Source of the DNA: Tanytarsus gracilentus
Taxonomy: Eukaryota > Arthropoda > Insecta > Diptera > Chironomidae
DNA: 64,000 bases
Direction: 5' to 3'
Assembly (NCBI GenBank): GCA_038502055.1
Contig: JAXRKN010000044.1
Coordinates: 6,518,501 to 6,582,500 of the forward strand
Below, in pieces: positions 50,974 through 62,742 of this stretch. Position numbers and translations under genes: made by a program. The notes beneath the pieces are model-generated. The model was not told where the DNA came from. It saw only the letters and a program-made list of their open reading frames with translations, and searched no databases. The number at the start of each line of letters is the position of its first letter. Positions within the stretch are counted from its first letter, which is position 1.

Positions 50974-53043
50974 TTCGAACGAATTTTTTTGACTAACTAA
51001 AATAAGAGAGAGAAAATTGTGCGTGAAAATGAGATGAAAATCTATTTTTAAGCGTGAATGGAAGAAAAATGTGTAAAAAGACTTTTTTATGTAACGGATG
51101 ATTGATTTCGAGTGAAATCTAAAAGCGAGAAATAATTATTTCGAGTGTGCGCGTGAAGATGGCGCTAGGTGTTGAAGTGAATGGGAAATTTTCTTTTAAC
51201 TTAAAATTTATTTGAATGTCATTGTGACACTTTCAAAAATCTTGAAAGAATTTCGATTTAATTAAATATAAAATTCAGAACTTAGAAAAATTATTTCTCT
51301 TCTGGTGCCAAAAAAAATAGAAAAGCGAGAAAAAATTAAGTTTTTATAAATTAAAATTTTATTTATCAAATTAAATAAAATATTTTTTTATAGTTTTAAA
51401 AGGTTTAATTTGCTATTTTAAACTCCAAAAATAAAAAAATTATCAAATCTTTAAAATTTTTAATTTTCCAAGTTTTGTGCCCTTGAAGAAGTTAAACTTT
51501 TTTAAAGAATTTTTAAAATTTCCACCTAATTCATAAACAAAGACACACTCATTCATCATGCCTCTAAAGTTCTCTCAAATTTACTCTTCTTTTTTCTTGT
51601 TCTCGCTTCTCATGCTTCAATGTCATTCACTCATGTCCGTCTCCGAGAGAGAACAAAATTACTCAGTCACTTGCGCATATGTGAGCTGTGAGCGCCGGCT
51701 TGATATTGTAAATAAACAGAAAATAAAATCTAATTAGTTGTGAGTGAATCGTCGTCGAATGTAAACGTGCAAAAAAAGTTACTTTGTGAGAAAAAAAGAC
51801 TTTAAACTTTTTTTTCTCATAACTTTTTCTTCTTATCTTCAGTTCATCTTTGTAATTTTTATGAGATTTAAAAACTTTTCTAAAAACTAAAATTAAAAAG
51901 AGTGAAAAAAGAGTTTGTGATTTATTTAATATTGTGTGAGTAAAAAATTGTACAATTTGTAGTTTAAATAATCGATGGTGATTAATAGAAATACCGGAAA
52001 AAAACATAAAAAAAGTAATTTGTATAAAGTGAGGGTAAAAAAGGTTATTGAGTTACACTCGACTCAGTTCTGAATATTTTTAGTGAACGACACATTAAAG
52101 TTTGTGACTTTTGACAGCACTCAAAATCTCAAAAATCTTCTAAAGCCTTTTAACTGATAAGAATTATTTAACAAATATTTACGACGCATTTGGAATCCTA
52201 AAGAAGAATGTTAAAATATGGAGAGAGTGCACGCGATAAGATAACAGAAAAAAGTTAATTTCATTGATAAGTTGTTACATAAAGAAAACGATTTTGAGTC
52301 GCACGTGGTCGATATCGGTTTTGCAAAAAAATAATAATAAAAAAATTATTGTGATGACTCAAATTAATAATGTTATCAGTGAGTTGATGAGGAGGACGAT
52401 GACATATTTACACACTCGAGAGTGAAAGTAGGGCATCGCAGAGAAAATAAAAAATATTCTAGAATTATTTCATAAAAACTATAAAGAATAAATCATGCTG
52501 TGTAAATTTTACAAAAATGACTTTGCAGTTTTACATGCGGCTATAAATCAGAACGATCTTCTAAGCTAATGTGACAATTTTTTCTCTCGTTCAGTTCACC
52601 GTGATCTCAACGTTGAAATAATAATTAAATTTTCATGGTCAATGTCAGAATGTCTACGTTACCCGGCATTAACACGTTGAGATTTTTTTCTAATGTTTAC
52701 AACAACATTAAATGACTTAATGACTCAGTTGATCTCGATCGTCATCGATTATACTACACACATACGTTCACTTTAACTTAGTGTGTTAATAATTTTAAAG
52801 CGTGCACGTGCAAACATTTGAGAAATTTAATTTTTAATAAATTCCTAAAAAAATTATTTTGGAATTAAAACAAATATTTTTTGAAGCATTAAAAAAATTA
52901 TTAATGAAAATTAAAATTTTGAATGTCCTCGCATGGCCACATCCAATATATTTTTTTTCTATTTTTAAGTCTGGTCAGTTCTAGGAGATTAAAAAATTTA
53001 TTTTCTATCTCGCACACGCACAACATAGTAAAAATTCGGGGTC
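50974..53043. other. 2-kb intergenic region upstream of DGAT1 and SET-MYND B
   Basis: Divergent promoters must lie here, because the genes on each side point away from it. A more GC-rich patch with GAGCGCCGGC is at about 51690. No protein frame is convincing; the 114-codon minus-strand frame at 51663-52007 is low-complexity. A DGAT1 leader exon may lie in this region but was not located. Confidence 0.5.
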
Positions 53044-56000
53044 ATGACGGCAGGAGACAGTGGAAATGAAGTTAGATCACGTCTTAGAAGAACTCAGAGC
53101 GTCACGAGAGCGGAAGAGATAACGGACCAAGAGCAAAAGCAGAGAAATTCTCAACCAGATAAGCCGTAAGTCTCGCGTGTGTCTCACAATTTAAATGAAT
53201 CATGATCAAAGTGTCATCGTAAAATTATTAAAAGTGAAAGTAAGAATGAAAAAAAATTTCTCTCTTCGACTTTGAATCGGAATTAAGTTCTCCACACTAC
53301 AAAGTGCGTCTCCAGGTCACTTTCAATGTCGATTGTATTTATAATTAAAAATTCTAACTAATCGATCCGAACTTTACTTGAGGAATATTTTTTTATGGTT
53401 AATCGAAAATTTATTAAATTATACATCCAGACTGCATCACTCACTTCTTTATTTGATGAAAAAAATTTTGTGTACGATGACTCTTCGGAGTTCTTGACCT
53501 TCCTCAAGTTTATTAAAAAAATTATTTGAAAGATTTGTTAAAAAAATTTAGCTAAATTTTATTAAAAATTTCAGTTTAAATTTCAAGATTAAAATTAATT
53601 AGGGTGGAGACTCATAACTTCTGAGTACCCAAAACTTCGGAGTAAATCTTATTTGATAAAAATCAATGTTCGTAGTGATAAAATGATCCAACAACTTGTA
53701 TAAAAATTAAACCTTATATAAATCTTGATCTTTCAATGGGGGTGTTGATATCATTTTGAGCATCCGGTATGCCTCAAAAGCTCAAAAGAAAATTATCCCA
53801 TACAACATAGATTTGCTAAAATCGTCACACATTTCATTAAATTTCATCACGAAAAATCAATAAAAAAAATTTGAAAAAAATATTTTTGAGTTGCTGTGTA
53901 TGTTAGCTTCAAATATAAGCGTCGAAAAAAATTTAATCATGGCTTAAAAGTGGCTAAAAGAGCAGTTTTGTGAAGGGGTCATAACTTCGGAGTGAATTTT
54001 TCCAAAGTAATCTTTGAATTTTTTTCGCTGTAAATAATTTTTAGCTTTGATACTGAGTAATGAAAATAAGCTTGTGCAGCAATAAAATAATATTTAATGA
54101 ACGACAAAGCATGCAGCACGGAAGCAAGGAGTTAAAATCGGGAGAAAAAAATAAAATTGGATACTGCTGAATATTACTAAGATATGAAAGAAGGTACTGA
54201 TAATGAAAAAAATGCAAGAAGGTTAAAAAGAGAATGTTTTAAGAAAATTGGAAGTGCCTATGTCCAATGTCGGAAGTGCTTATGTCCATGATGGAAGTGC
54301 CAATAAATCATTTTCTGCGACTATTCAGCCAATCTTTGAAAGCTTTTAAATTCTGAGTTTCACAATGGACATGTAGCCATAGTTGTAAAAAATAGACACT
54401 ATGGACATGACCGTTTCTCCACGACAAACAAAGCTGATAATTCATGCCGCTCAATTTCTAATCCGATCCCGAGCGATCCAACGATGTATATGAAGCAAAA
54501 ATAAATTACAAAACTTGACACAGTGGACATGACTAAATGTCCATGATGGACATAACTTAAAAAATGTTTCAAAACCCATACGTGGGTATTGCCGTGTAAC
54601 CCACTTGTAACTGATCAGTATTGGAAATGTAATTATGGGGAAGATTTTTTGAGGGATTTTTTAGAGAATTTTTTTAAGAAAAACCTTGGAGAAGCCATGG
54701 ACAAGTCTTGGACAAGTTTAGGAGAAGTCTTTTTTGGAGAAGCCATTTTGGGGAAGCCTTGGGGAAGTTATTTTGGAGAAGCCTTGGGGAAGTCTCGGAA
54801 GAAGACATTCTATAGAGGAACCAACATCCAGCTGAGGAACTAACATCCAGCTGAGGAACCAACATCCAGCGGAGGAACCAACATCCAGCGGAGGAACCAA
54901 CATCCATGAGAGGAACCAACATCCAGCTGAGGAACCAACATCCAGGAGAGGAACCAAAATCCAGTGGAGGAACCAGCATCCATGAGAGGAACCAACATCC
55001 ATGAGAGGAACCAACATCCAGCTGAGGAACCAACATCCAGCTGAGGAACCAACATCCAGCTGAGGAACCAACATCCAGGAGAGGAACCAAAATCCAGTGG
55101 AGGAACCAGCATCCATGAGAGGAACCAACATCCAGGAGAGGAACCAACATCCAGGAGAGGAACCAACATCCAGCTGAGGAACCAAGATCCAGTAGAGGAA
55201 CCAACATCCAGTACAAGCACCAACATCAATGCCAATCGATTCCTGATCAAATTCCGAGTTCAACGATACCCATGAAGCCATATTAGAGAAAATTTGTATG
55301 GAAAATGGACATTAGGGCTGTCCGTGGCACGACCTATGGTCACTGCCCAAAAAATTCCTAAAATGGCTGAAACCAGAGCCTCAGAGCTACCATCTGGCGA
55401 AAACCCGAAGTCTCTAGCTGGTCCAGAAGCCGAGATCTCGAAGCCATAGACGGACGGACAGACAGACGGACGGAATCACGAGCATATAAGTGTTACACTA
55501 CTTCGTGGGTTACACTAAAAATATCTTTAATAATTGATCGCTGATTTATTTCCGATTTTAACAAGATACATGAAGATGTTTAATGAAGATTTTCGTATCT
55601 TAAGCCACATGCTAGACGTTGGCAGTTCCAAAATTCCATTTTTCTTGTTTCTTAAATTATTTGCCATCCTTACAGTAGCAAATATTTTAATTTTAGGACA
55701 AGATGACTGAAAATTCAATTTTAAAAAAATTAAATTAAATTTACTCCGAAGTTATGGTCCCGAACTCCGAAGTTTTGGTCCGAAAGTAGAGGGGTACTAC
55801 AGCGTAAAAGAAGCAACATAAATTTTTTTTTGAGGTCTCAAATTTTCAAGTAACACATGAATTTTCTAAAAAAAATCTTAACATTGAAGATTCCTTAATG
55901 AAAAAGTGGCAAAATCTTCATTCTTGTGTAAAATTTTGCTCAAAACTCCGAAGTTATGAGTCTCCACCCTAAATCCGCTTTAATTCTTTTTAAACTAAAC

Positions 56001-57914
56001 TTTTAATTTTAATCAAATGTCAAAAATTTAAATTTTAACCTTATTGATCCAAAACTAATTTTTATAGCTCCGCTATGCATTTCATAATTAACACTTGCAA
56101 ATTCATAATTTCAAAAATTAGAATTAATTTGCATAATTTTTACTCTAATTCATTTCAGAATTCACAAGCCACGCGATTCATTGTAAGTCGTTAATTAGCC
56201 GCCATTAACATTCAATTACTGATTAATGAAACTTTAAAATTAGATTCTCATGGAGTTCAAATTTCAACGATTTTTCTGGTCTAGTGAATTGGGGATTTCT
56301 ATTGCTTTTCATGGGAGGCATTCGACTGCTGCTCGAAAATTTCATCAAGTATGGTTTTAGAGTTGATCCAATGGAATGGTTTATCGTGTTGACCGGGAGA
56401 AATGAAGGCGACAGTTCTTATCCTTCAATTATATTAGCAATGTGTAAGTTTAAAATTTATTTATGATGTTAAGTTAATTTTATAATTAAAGCTTCGTTGT
56501 GTAATAATTCTTAGATGCTACCGTACCAATAATTTTATGCTTACTCATCGAGAAAGGACTGTCAATTGTGAGTGTCGTAATTTTTATTTCAAATTTAAAA
56601 AATCCGTTATAATTTAAAAAAATCCAGGAAGCCATTCCCGACAAAACTGGAAAAATCGCTCATGTGTGCAACATAATTGTCGTGTGTTTAATACCGATCG
56701 TTGTCATTCATCTCCGTGGCGCCTCATTCAGTCTCATGGGATCAACGTTCGTGTGGGTATTTCACTTTTTATTTAATAAATTTTCCTTAATTTTATTATT
56801 TACATTTTAGCTGTTTTTTGTACTGCATTGTGTTTATTAAATTATGGAGTTACGTACAAGTCAACATGTGGTGTCGAAATAATCAAAAACAGCAAAAAGC
56901 TTCAATTTCTGGAAAGCGTCGCGAAAGTTTTTCAATTGCCGATTGGGAGAGAAAGGAACAGAGGAATGGACACGTCGATCAAAATGGAAATGTACCGAAT
57001 GGACATGGCGATCATCATCATGCACCCGAGTTGGTTCAATATCCCGACAATTTAAATCTTCACGATCTTTTCTACTTCCTTTGTGCACCGACACTCTGTT
57101 ACGAGTTGAATTTTCCTCGAACAACGAGAATAAGAAAAAGATTCTTAATTAAGCGAATTCTTGAAGTTGTTGTTGGAGTCAACATTGTGATGGCACTGTT
57201 TCAGCAATGGATGATTCCAAGTGTCAAAAATTCACTAATTCCATTCTCGAATTTAGAGTTTACGAAAGCGACAGAGAGGCTTCTGAAATTGGCCGTGAGT
57301 AGTCGAGGGATGAAAACATAAATTTATAGTATTAATTAATTTCTTAATTAGATTCCAAATCACTTAATTTGGCTATGTGCATTTTACTTAATGTTTCATT
57401 CTGCCTTAAATCTCATCGGTGAACTTTTACATTTTGCCGATCGAAATTTTTACTGCGATTGGTGGAACTCGAATAATGTTGATGTTTTTTGGAGAACATG
57501 GAACATGCCGGTTCACAGATGGTGCGCTCGGCATCTTTACATTCCTCTCGTTGAAGCTGGCTATGGACGTCAGAGTGCGACGGCTGTGGTTTTCTTCTTC
57601 AGTGCTTTCTTTCACGAATATTTAGTTTCGGTGCCATTAAAAACTTTTAAGGTGAGATTTTAAAATTTTAATTAACTTTTTTAAATTTAACCTTTTTTTA
57701 GATTTGGGCTTTTCTTGGAATGATGTCTCAAGTGCCGTTAGCCTATCTATCAAAGTTTCTTGAGAAAAATTTGGGTGAAAGGTGGGGAAATGTTTGCATT
57801 TGGGCGTCATTAATTTTAGGTCAGCCTTTATGCATCATGGTGTACTATCACGATTTTGTCATTCAAAATTACAACCACACAATAATTGCTCTCGAACCCG
57901 AATTTATGGAGTAA
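53044..57914 (+). CDS. DGAT1: Diacylglycerol O-acyltransferase 1 (MBOAT family)
   Basis: Eight inferred exons: 53044-53165, 56159-56182 (only 24 nt), 56244-56443, 56515-56567, 56628-56752, 56811-57294, 57352-57651 and 57702-57914. They give 506 residues (human 488). The enzyme joins fatty acyl-CoA to diacylglycerol in the ER membrane to make triglyceride. The N terminus has RTQSVTRAEEI and PIHKPRDSL, then come many hydrophobic membrane segments, FYCDWWN (369-375, the acyl-CoA motif) and the catalytic His424 in FFHEYLVSVP. The fly ortholog is midway. Intron 1 is about 3 kb and carries a transposable element; the others are 60-72 bp. Exon 5 must end at 56752, before GTGGGT, because the stronger-looking GTATTT four bases on would break the frame. 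A likely poly(A) signal is at 58030-58035. Confidence 0.93.
54594..55515. mobile_element. Nested repeat block with GTGTAACCCAC ends
   Basis: GTGTAACCCAC (54594-54604) is mirrored by GTGGGTTACAC (55505-55515). Inside are irregular GGAGAAGCC/GGGGAAGTC repeats (about 54680-54800), the 19-bp minisatellite, and a terminal GACGGACAGACAGACGGACG stretch (about 55450-55475). No target duplication was found, so whether this is a separate insertion or part of the outer element is open. Confidence 0.5.
54815..55213. repeat. 19-bp minisatellite, 21 units
   Basis: Unit GAGGAACCAACATCCAGCT with variants, 21 units in exact 19-bp register (399 bp). A higher-order pattern is visible: units 7-10 and 14-17 carry the same variants, a 133-bp (7-unit) periodicity. 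Because 19 is not a multiple of 3 and no unit makes a stop, all three minus-strand frames stay open across it and read as 19-residue Trp/Cys-rich repeats. This is a by-product and not evidence of coding. Confidence 0.95.
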
Positions 57915-58029
57915 AAAATTATTTATAAATTTTCAAAAAATTCCAGTGAGCTTAGAAAGTAGCCAAAAATGTGCAATGAAAAATACTTTTGTTAAATTAA
58001 TGTGATGAGGTCAATGTGAATAAATTTTT

Positions 58030-58035
58030 AATAAA
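58030..58035 (+). terminator. Poly(A) signal of DGAT1
   Basis: AATAAA about 115 bp after the DGAT1 stop codon, followed by a T-rich stretch. Confidence 0.6.
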
Positions 58036-58233
58036 AGTTTTTGTAAATTTCAGAGCATTTTTATTTTACTAAGGATATAAAATTTTTCTAATGCATCATT
58101 TAAATTTGAGTAATCTGCAAAGATGAGCACTTGATTAGTTCATTTTTTTTCAAGAGTTATAAAATCAAAAAATAATCCAGGAATGAGGTAAATTTTAACG
58201 TAAAATTGTTCTTTCTACAGCTATTTGAGTCAT

Positions 58234-61200
58234 TCACCCCAACGAGTCTGTTAAAACTTTAATATTCTTTCTTAGTTTCTCAATCTGCAAAAATTAAATT
58301 TATTAAAAATATTTTAATAAAATAAAATAAATATTTTACCTTTTCTTGATGCTTTTCTTTTACTTTTTCACTCGCTTTCTCTCGATATCCTTCATTGTTA
58401 ACTATATTCAGCATATTTTGCAATTCTACTTCCAGTTTCATGAGCTTCTTAGAGTTCACATCACTTACTGAGTTTTTAACTTGGTTATTATCGAGTAATT
58501 TAATTCCAACAGAGCATCCGCTTCCTGCTGCAGATTTAGCTGTGAAATTTTCAAACTCTTTTGCATTTCCAGTAATTTTAATTTGATTGCTAAAAGTTAG
58601 ATGCTCCATGTGAGTTTTGTATTCGAGAAGTAAGTCCTTTTGATTTTCAGTATCGGTGAGAATGACAATCTCAGCATTTGTTTTTTTCGTGACATTTAAA
58701 TTTGCTTTAAGCTCTCGAACACTTTTGCAGACCTCTAAAATTTCACTTATATTCGCATCAAGTTGGTTATTTATGAAGCTTTCAAGCGGCATCTATAAAA
58801 TAAAATTTATTTAATAAATAGCAATTAAAGATTTTATACAAATTAAATTAATCACCTTTGAATTCTTGGGTAAATATTGAAGCAACTCTTCGCATAAAAA
58901 TGGTGTAAAAATTGACATTTCTTTCAGTCCTAGAGCGAGGCAAAGGTTAAGCACATGAGCAGATCCGATTTTCTCTCTATTTTCATCAACTTTTGTTGTT
59001 TCAACATAAACGTCACAAAAATCGTGGGTGAAAAAAGTCCTGAGTGCTGCAGTGGCCAAGTGAAAATTATAATTTGCAATCGACTGTTTAACAATTTTTA
59101 AAGTGCTCGCCAATCGACTCAATATCCATAAATCCATGCCATTGAGCTGATCTTTCTGTATGTCACTCATACAACGAATGTCAAGTCTTCTCGTTTCTGC
59201 AAAATTAATTGCATACTTTGTAGCCTGCCAAAGCTTATTAAAAAAGAGCTTATTAGCAACGCATTCGTTAACATCAAACTTGATGAAATGCTGCTTGACA
59301 TTTTGCGAGCAAAGAGTGAATCTTAATGCATCGACACCACATTCCTGAATTCCAGTAGGAAACATCCTTTTTTGGCCTTCAAGTGACTTTTTTAGTTCAG
59401 ACTTTGCGATAATCCCTTTCTCAACCGATTCTTCAACTTCTTTCTGGAGATCACTCAACGTAGCACCGCTAATAATTTGATCGGGTGAAATGACATTACC
59501 TAAGCTCTTTGACATTTTTCTCCCAAAAGCATCGCAAACTATTCCATGCAATAAAACTTCTTTAAAAGGAATTTCACCAGTTAGCTCCATTGAGAGCATG
59601 ACCATCCTCGCAACCCAGAAGAAGAGAATATCGTGACCAGTTTCCATTAGACTAAGTGGAAAATTATTTTTATCGATTTCGTTTGGCCAGCCGTTTATTG
59701 AGAAAGGAAGAAGTGCCGATGAGAACCACGTGTCAAGCACATCAGTATCTCTTTCGATTGAGGTGTAATTTGAATTGCCAATTTTGTCAGTTACTTCTTT
59801 AACTGAGCGTCCCGCCACCCAAGAAAAACTTCCGTCAGTTTTGGTCACTCTATAAACTGGACATTGATGACCCCACCAGAGTTGCCTTGAAATACACCAA
59901 TCTCTACAGTTTGTGTCAAGCCATCGATACCAATCGCGCTCGAAAGCGTCTGGTATTATTTTCAATTTTCCATTTTTCACCACTTCAACTGCTTTTTTCG
60001 CCATCTCTCTGCAGCTGACAAACCATTGATCTTTTAGCATAAATTCAATGACATCTTTCGATCGAGAACAAATTGGTAAAATCATATCGTGCTCACGAAT
60101 GTTAAAGAGAAGCTTTTTTTCCGCCAAGTCGTTGATGATTTTTTCGCGAGCAATAAATCGAGGTAGTTGGGAGAAATCTTTAAATTCATTTCTTATTTTA
60201 CCACACTCATCCAGCACCTGAATAGTTTTTAGATTATGACGAGCGGCGAGTTCAAAGTCATTTCGATCATGGCCGGGTGTAATTTTTACGGCACCTTTAG
60301 ATAAATTAAATTTTAATTAAATTAAACATTTATATAAGCATTCATACCTGTGCCAAAAGATGCATCAACTGATTCGTCGAGGATAATTGGTATTTCTTCG
60401 TTTTGTCTATAAGGATGCGTAACTTTTGCGTTAGCGAGATGTGAATAGCGTTCATCGTTTGGGTTAACTGCGACTGTAAATAAATATTTATTAATAGGTT
60501 AAAATAAAAATTATTAAACTTTACTTGCTGTGTCGCCTAAAATTGTCTCTGGACGGGTTGTAGCAACAATTATTTCCTCATTTGAGTTTACAACTTTGTA
60601 AACAATCTCGTACAAATGTCCAAATGTTACTGGATCATCATAGTTGGGAATTGAAAGCGAAGTTTTTCCTTGAATTTCGACATTTTCAACTTCAACATCG
60701 GAAATTGCTGATTCTAATGCACAGCTCCAGTTAATGAGTGATGATGCTCGATAAATTATGCCTTTTTCAAAGAGTCGAATGAAAGCTTCATCGACTGCAT
60801 TACTGTGCTTTTTATCCATTGTAAAATACTCTCGTTCCCAGTTGAAACTTGCTCCAATTCTTTGAAGATCCTTAACAATGTTGTTAGCTTTATCATTCTT
60901 CCAGTTGTGAATTTCCTCAAGAAACGCTTCCTTTCCGATTTCATGTCGACTTTTGCCATACTTTTTAAAGAGAACTTTCTCAACAACAACCTGTGTCGCT
61001 ATTCCAGCATGATCGACTCCAAAGATCCACTGCGTGTTAATACCTTGGCTTTGCTTCCATCTCACGATCACGTCTAAAATTTGAAATTATTAAAAATTAA
61101 TTTTATAAGTTGAAAAACTAAAACCTTGAATTGTTGCCGTTAGCGTGTGTCCGAGATGAATGTCACCTGTCACGTTTGGCGGCGGAAATATCATAGAGAA

Positions 61201-61444
61201 ATTCTCATTGCTTGTTGCTTGCTGACAAGTCGTGACATTACTTTTGTTCTCAATATTCTTCGGCTGATATGCGGAAAATTTTAATTGCTCTTAAAAAAAA
61301 GAAATTGAAATTACTTACTTAAGAAATTCTTGACTTAAACTCACCATTAATTCGATTAAGTGACGATTTAACTTCGTCTGAGTTGTATCTAATTCCTTTT
61401 GAGCACAATAAAGTAATATTTCTGTATTTTTTTGTTAGAAGCAT
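58234..61444 (-). CDS. VARS2: Valyl-tRNA synthetase, mitochondrial
   Basis: Seven inferred exons: 61444-61345, 61289-61125, 61073-60525, 60473-60348, 60294-58856, 58792-58337 and 58284-58234, in total 961 residues. It charges tRNA-Val. Class I signatures: FPPPNVTGDIHLGH (HIGH-type HLGH at 78-81), DHAGIATQ, the editing-domain entry TTRPET, NCRDWCISRQLWWGH, DTWFSSALLP, KMSKS (573-577), and a C-terminal coiled-coil arm with heptads. The first residues MLLTKKYRNITLLCSKGIRY are basic and free of acids, fitting a mitochondrial presequence, and the length suits the mitochondrial or bacterial-type enzyme without the long cytosolic N-extension. It diverges from the mitochondrial tryptophanyl-tRNA synthetase gene 82 bp away. 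I did not see an editing-site loss, but did not check residue by residue. Confidence 0.92.
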
Positions 61445-61526
61445 TTTTAAAAATCAAAACAATTGATCAGTTTCACTTTCCAAAATGTTCCAAAAACAGC
61501 TGATTTAAAAAACATCAACAGTAAAA
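61445..61526. promoter_or_regulatory. 82-bp shared region between divergent mitochondrial tRNA synthetase genes
   Basis: Only 82 bp separate the two start codons, so the transcripts must start within it or overlap. It contains GTTTCACTTTCCA, then AAA, TGTTCCA (61470-61493), matching the motif dispersed through the window. No TATA box was recognised. Joint control of the two genes is inference. Confidence 0.65.
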
Positions 61527-62666
61527 ATGTGGAAAAATATGTTTTTAAAAAAATTAAATAATGCAATTAAACTCGTTGCAAGGAGGAAATTTTCGAGTCA
61601 AGTGGTGAGTAGTGCTTAATTTAATCAAAAGCAATCGAATGTTAAATGAATTAATTTTTAATTTAAGGAAACAAAAAAGCGAGTGTTTTCAGGAATTCAG
61701 CCGACGGGAGAAATTCACCTTGGAAATTATTTTGGAGCCATTAAAAAGTGGGTCGAACTTCAAGATTCCAACAACTACGATGTCACTTACTGCATTGTTG
61801 ATCTTCATTCAATTACTTTGCCTCAAGATCCAAAATTATTAAAAGAAAATTCGCTTAAAATTTGCGCAACTTTGCTAGCGTGCGGCATTTCTCCTGAAAA
61901 ATCTACTCTATTCCTTCAGTCAACTGTAAAAGAGCATGCTGAACTTTGCTGGATTTTAAGCTGCATCACAACGATGGCTCGAATGACCCATCTTCCGCAA
62001 TTTAAAGATAAGAGTGCAAAAATTAAAGAAATTCCACTTGGTCTATACTTATATCCGATCCTTCAAGCGGCTGACATTATGCTTCATAAGACTCACTTTG
62101 TACCCGTGGGCGAAGATCAAATCCAGCACATTCAACTTGCTCAGCATTTGGCCAAAAATTTCAATAGTCGATTCGGTGTGACATTTCCAATGTGTCAGCC
62201 CATGATTGCGAACGATGCAAGTTGCCGAATTAAATCTCTTCGTGATCCCACCAAGAAAATGTCAAAATCCGATAATGATCTCAAGAGTTTCGTGAATTTA
62301 ACCGACTCGCCAGACACGTTGAGTGGAAAAATTAGAAAATCAATTACAGATTTTACTTCGGAAGTTACTTTTGATGTTGAAAAAAGACCAGGAGTCGCGA
62401 ATTTGATCATGATGCACTCATTAGCGAGTGGAAAAACACCCCAGCAGATATGCGATGAGGTGAAGCATTTAGACACTGGAAAATACAAAAATGTTGTTTC
62501 AGATGCGCTCATAAATCATTTTGAACCCATCAGGCTAAAAATTGCCGAATATAACGGCGACAAGAGCTACCTTGAAAGTGTTTTAAGAAAAGGAAACGAA
62601 AAGGCAAGCGAGATTGCTGTGCAGACGATGAAAGAAGTTAAAGAAAAAGTCGGTCTTGGTTATTAA
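61527..62666 (+). CDS. WARS2: Tryptophanyl-tRNA synthetase, mitochondrial
   Basis: Exons 61527-61604 and 61668-62666 give 358 residues (human WARS2 is 360). It charges mitochondrial tRNA-Trp. It opens with a basic presequence (MWKNMFLKKLNNAIKLVARR), then FSGIQPTGEIHLGN (HLGN at 43-46 is the HIGH-type motif), DLHSIT, the QAADIMLHKTHFVPVGEDQ segment that forms the Trp pocket, and KMSKS (223-227). The length and bacterial-type sequence mark it as the organellar rather than the cytosolic enzyme. The start was chosen because the frame is open across the intron and the first exon supplies the presequence. It converges on COG7, with 76 bp between stops. Confidence 0.93.
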
Positions 62667-62742
62667 AAATTTAATTAATTTAGAAAAATAAAAAGATTTA
62701 GAAATTTAACGTCTAATTAAATTTTGAATCTTTTTATTCAAT

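Larger units (their letters stand above)
53602..55969. mobile_element. 2.4-kb TIR element with TA flanks in DGAT1 intron 1
   Basis: The left end GGGTGGAGACTCATAACTTC and its exact mirror at the right end form 20-bp terminal inverted repeats, flanked by TA on both sides (53600-53601 and 55970-55971). A motif ATAACTTCGGAGT recurs inward from both ends (53633, about 53992, about 55743, 55945). TA duplications fit the Tc1/mariner group. No transposase frame is visible; the interior holds repeated GGACATG/TGTCCATGATGGA phrases, a second repeat block (54594-55515) and a minisatellite. It is probably non-autonomous. Sitting inside an intron, it appears tolerated by splicing. Confidence 0.8.

Noticed and set aside
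54589..55281. Long open frames across the minisatellite (84 codons plus; 136-187 codons minus)
   Set aside because: A 19-bp repeat without stops is open in every minus frame automatically; the plus frame reads irregular GGAGAAGCC repeats.
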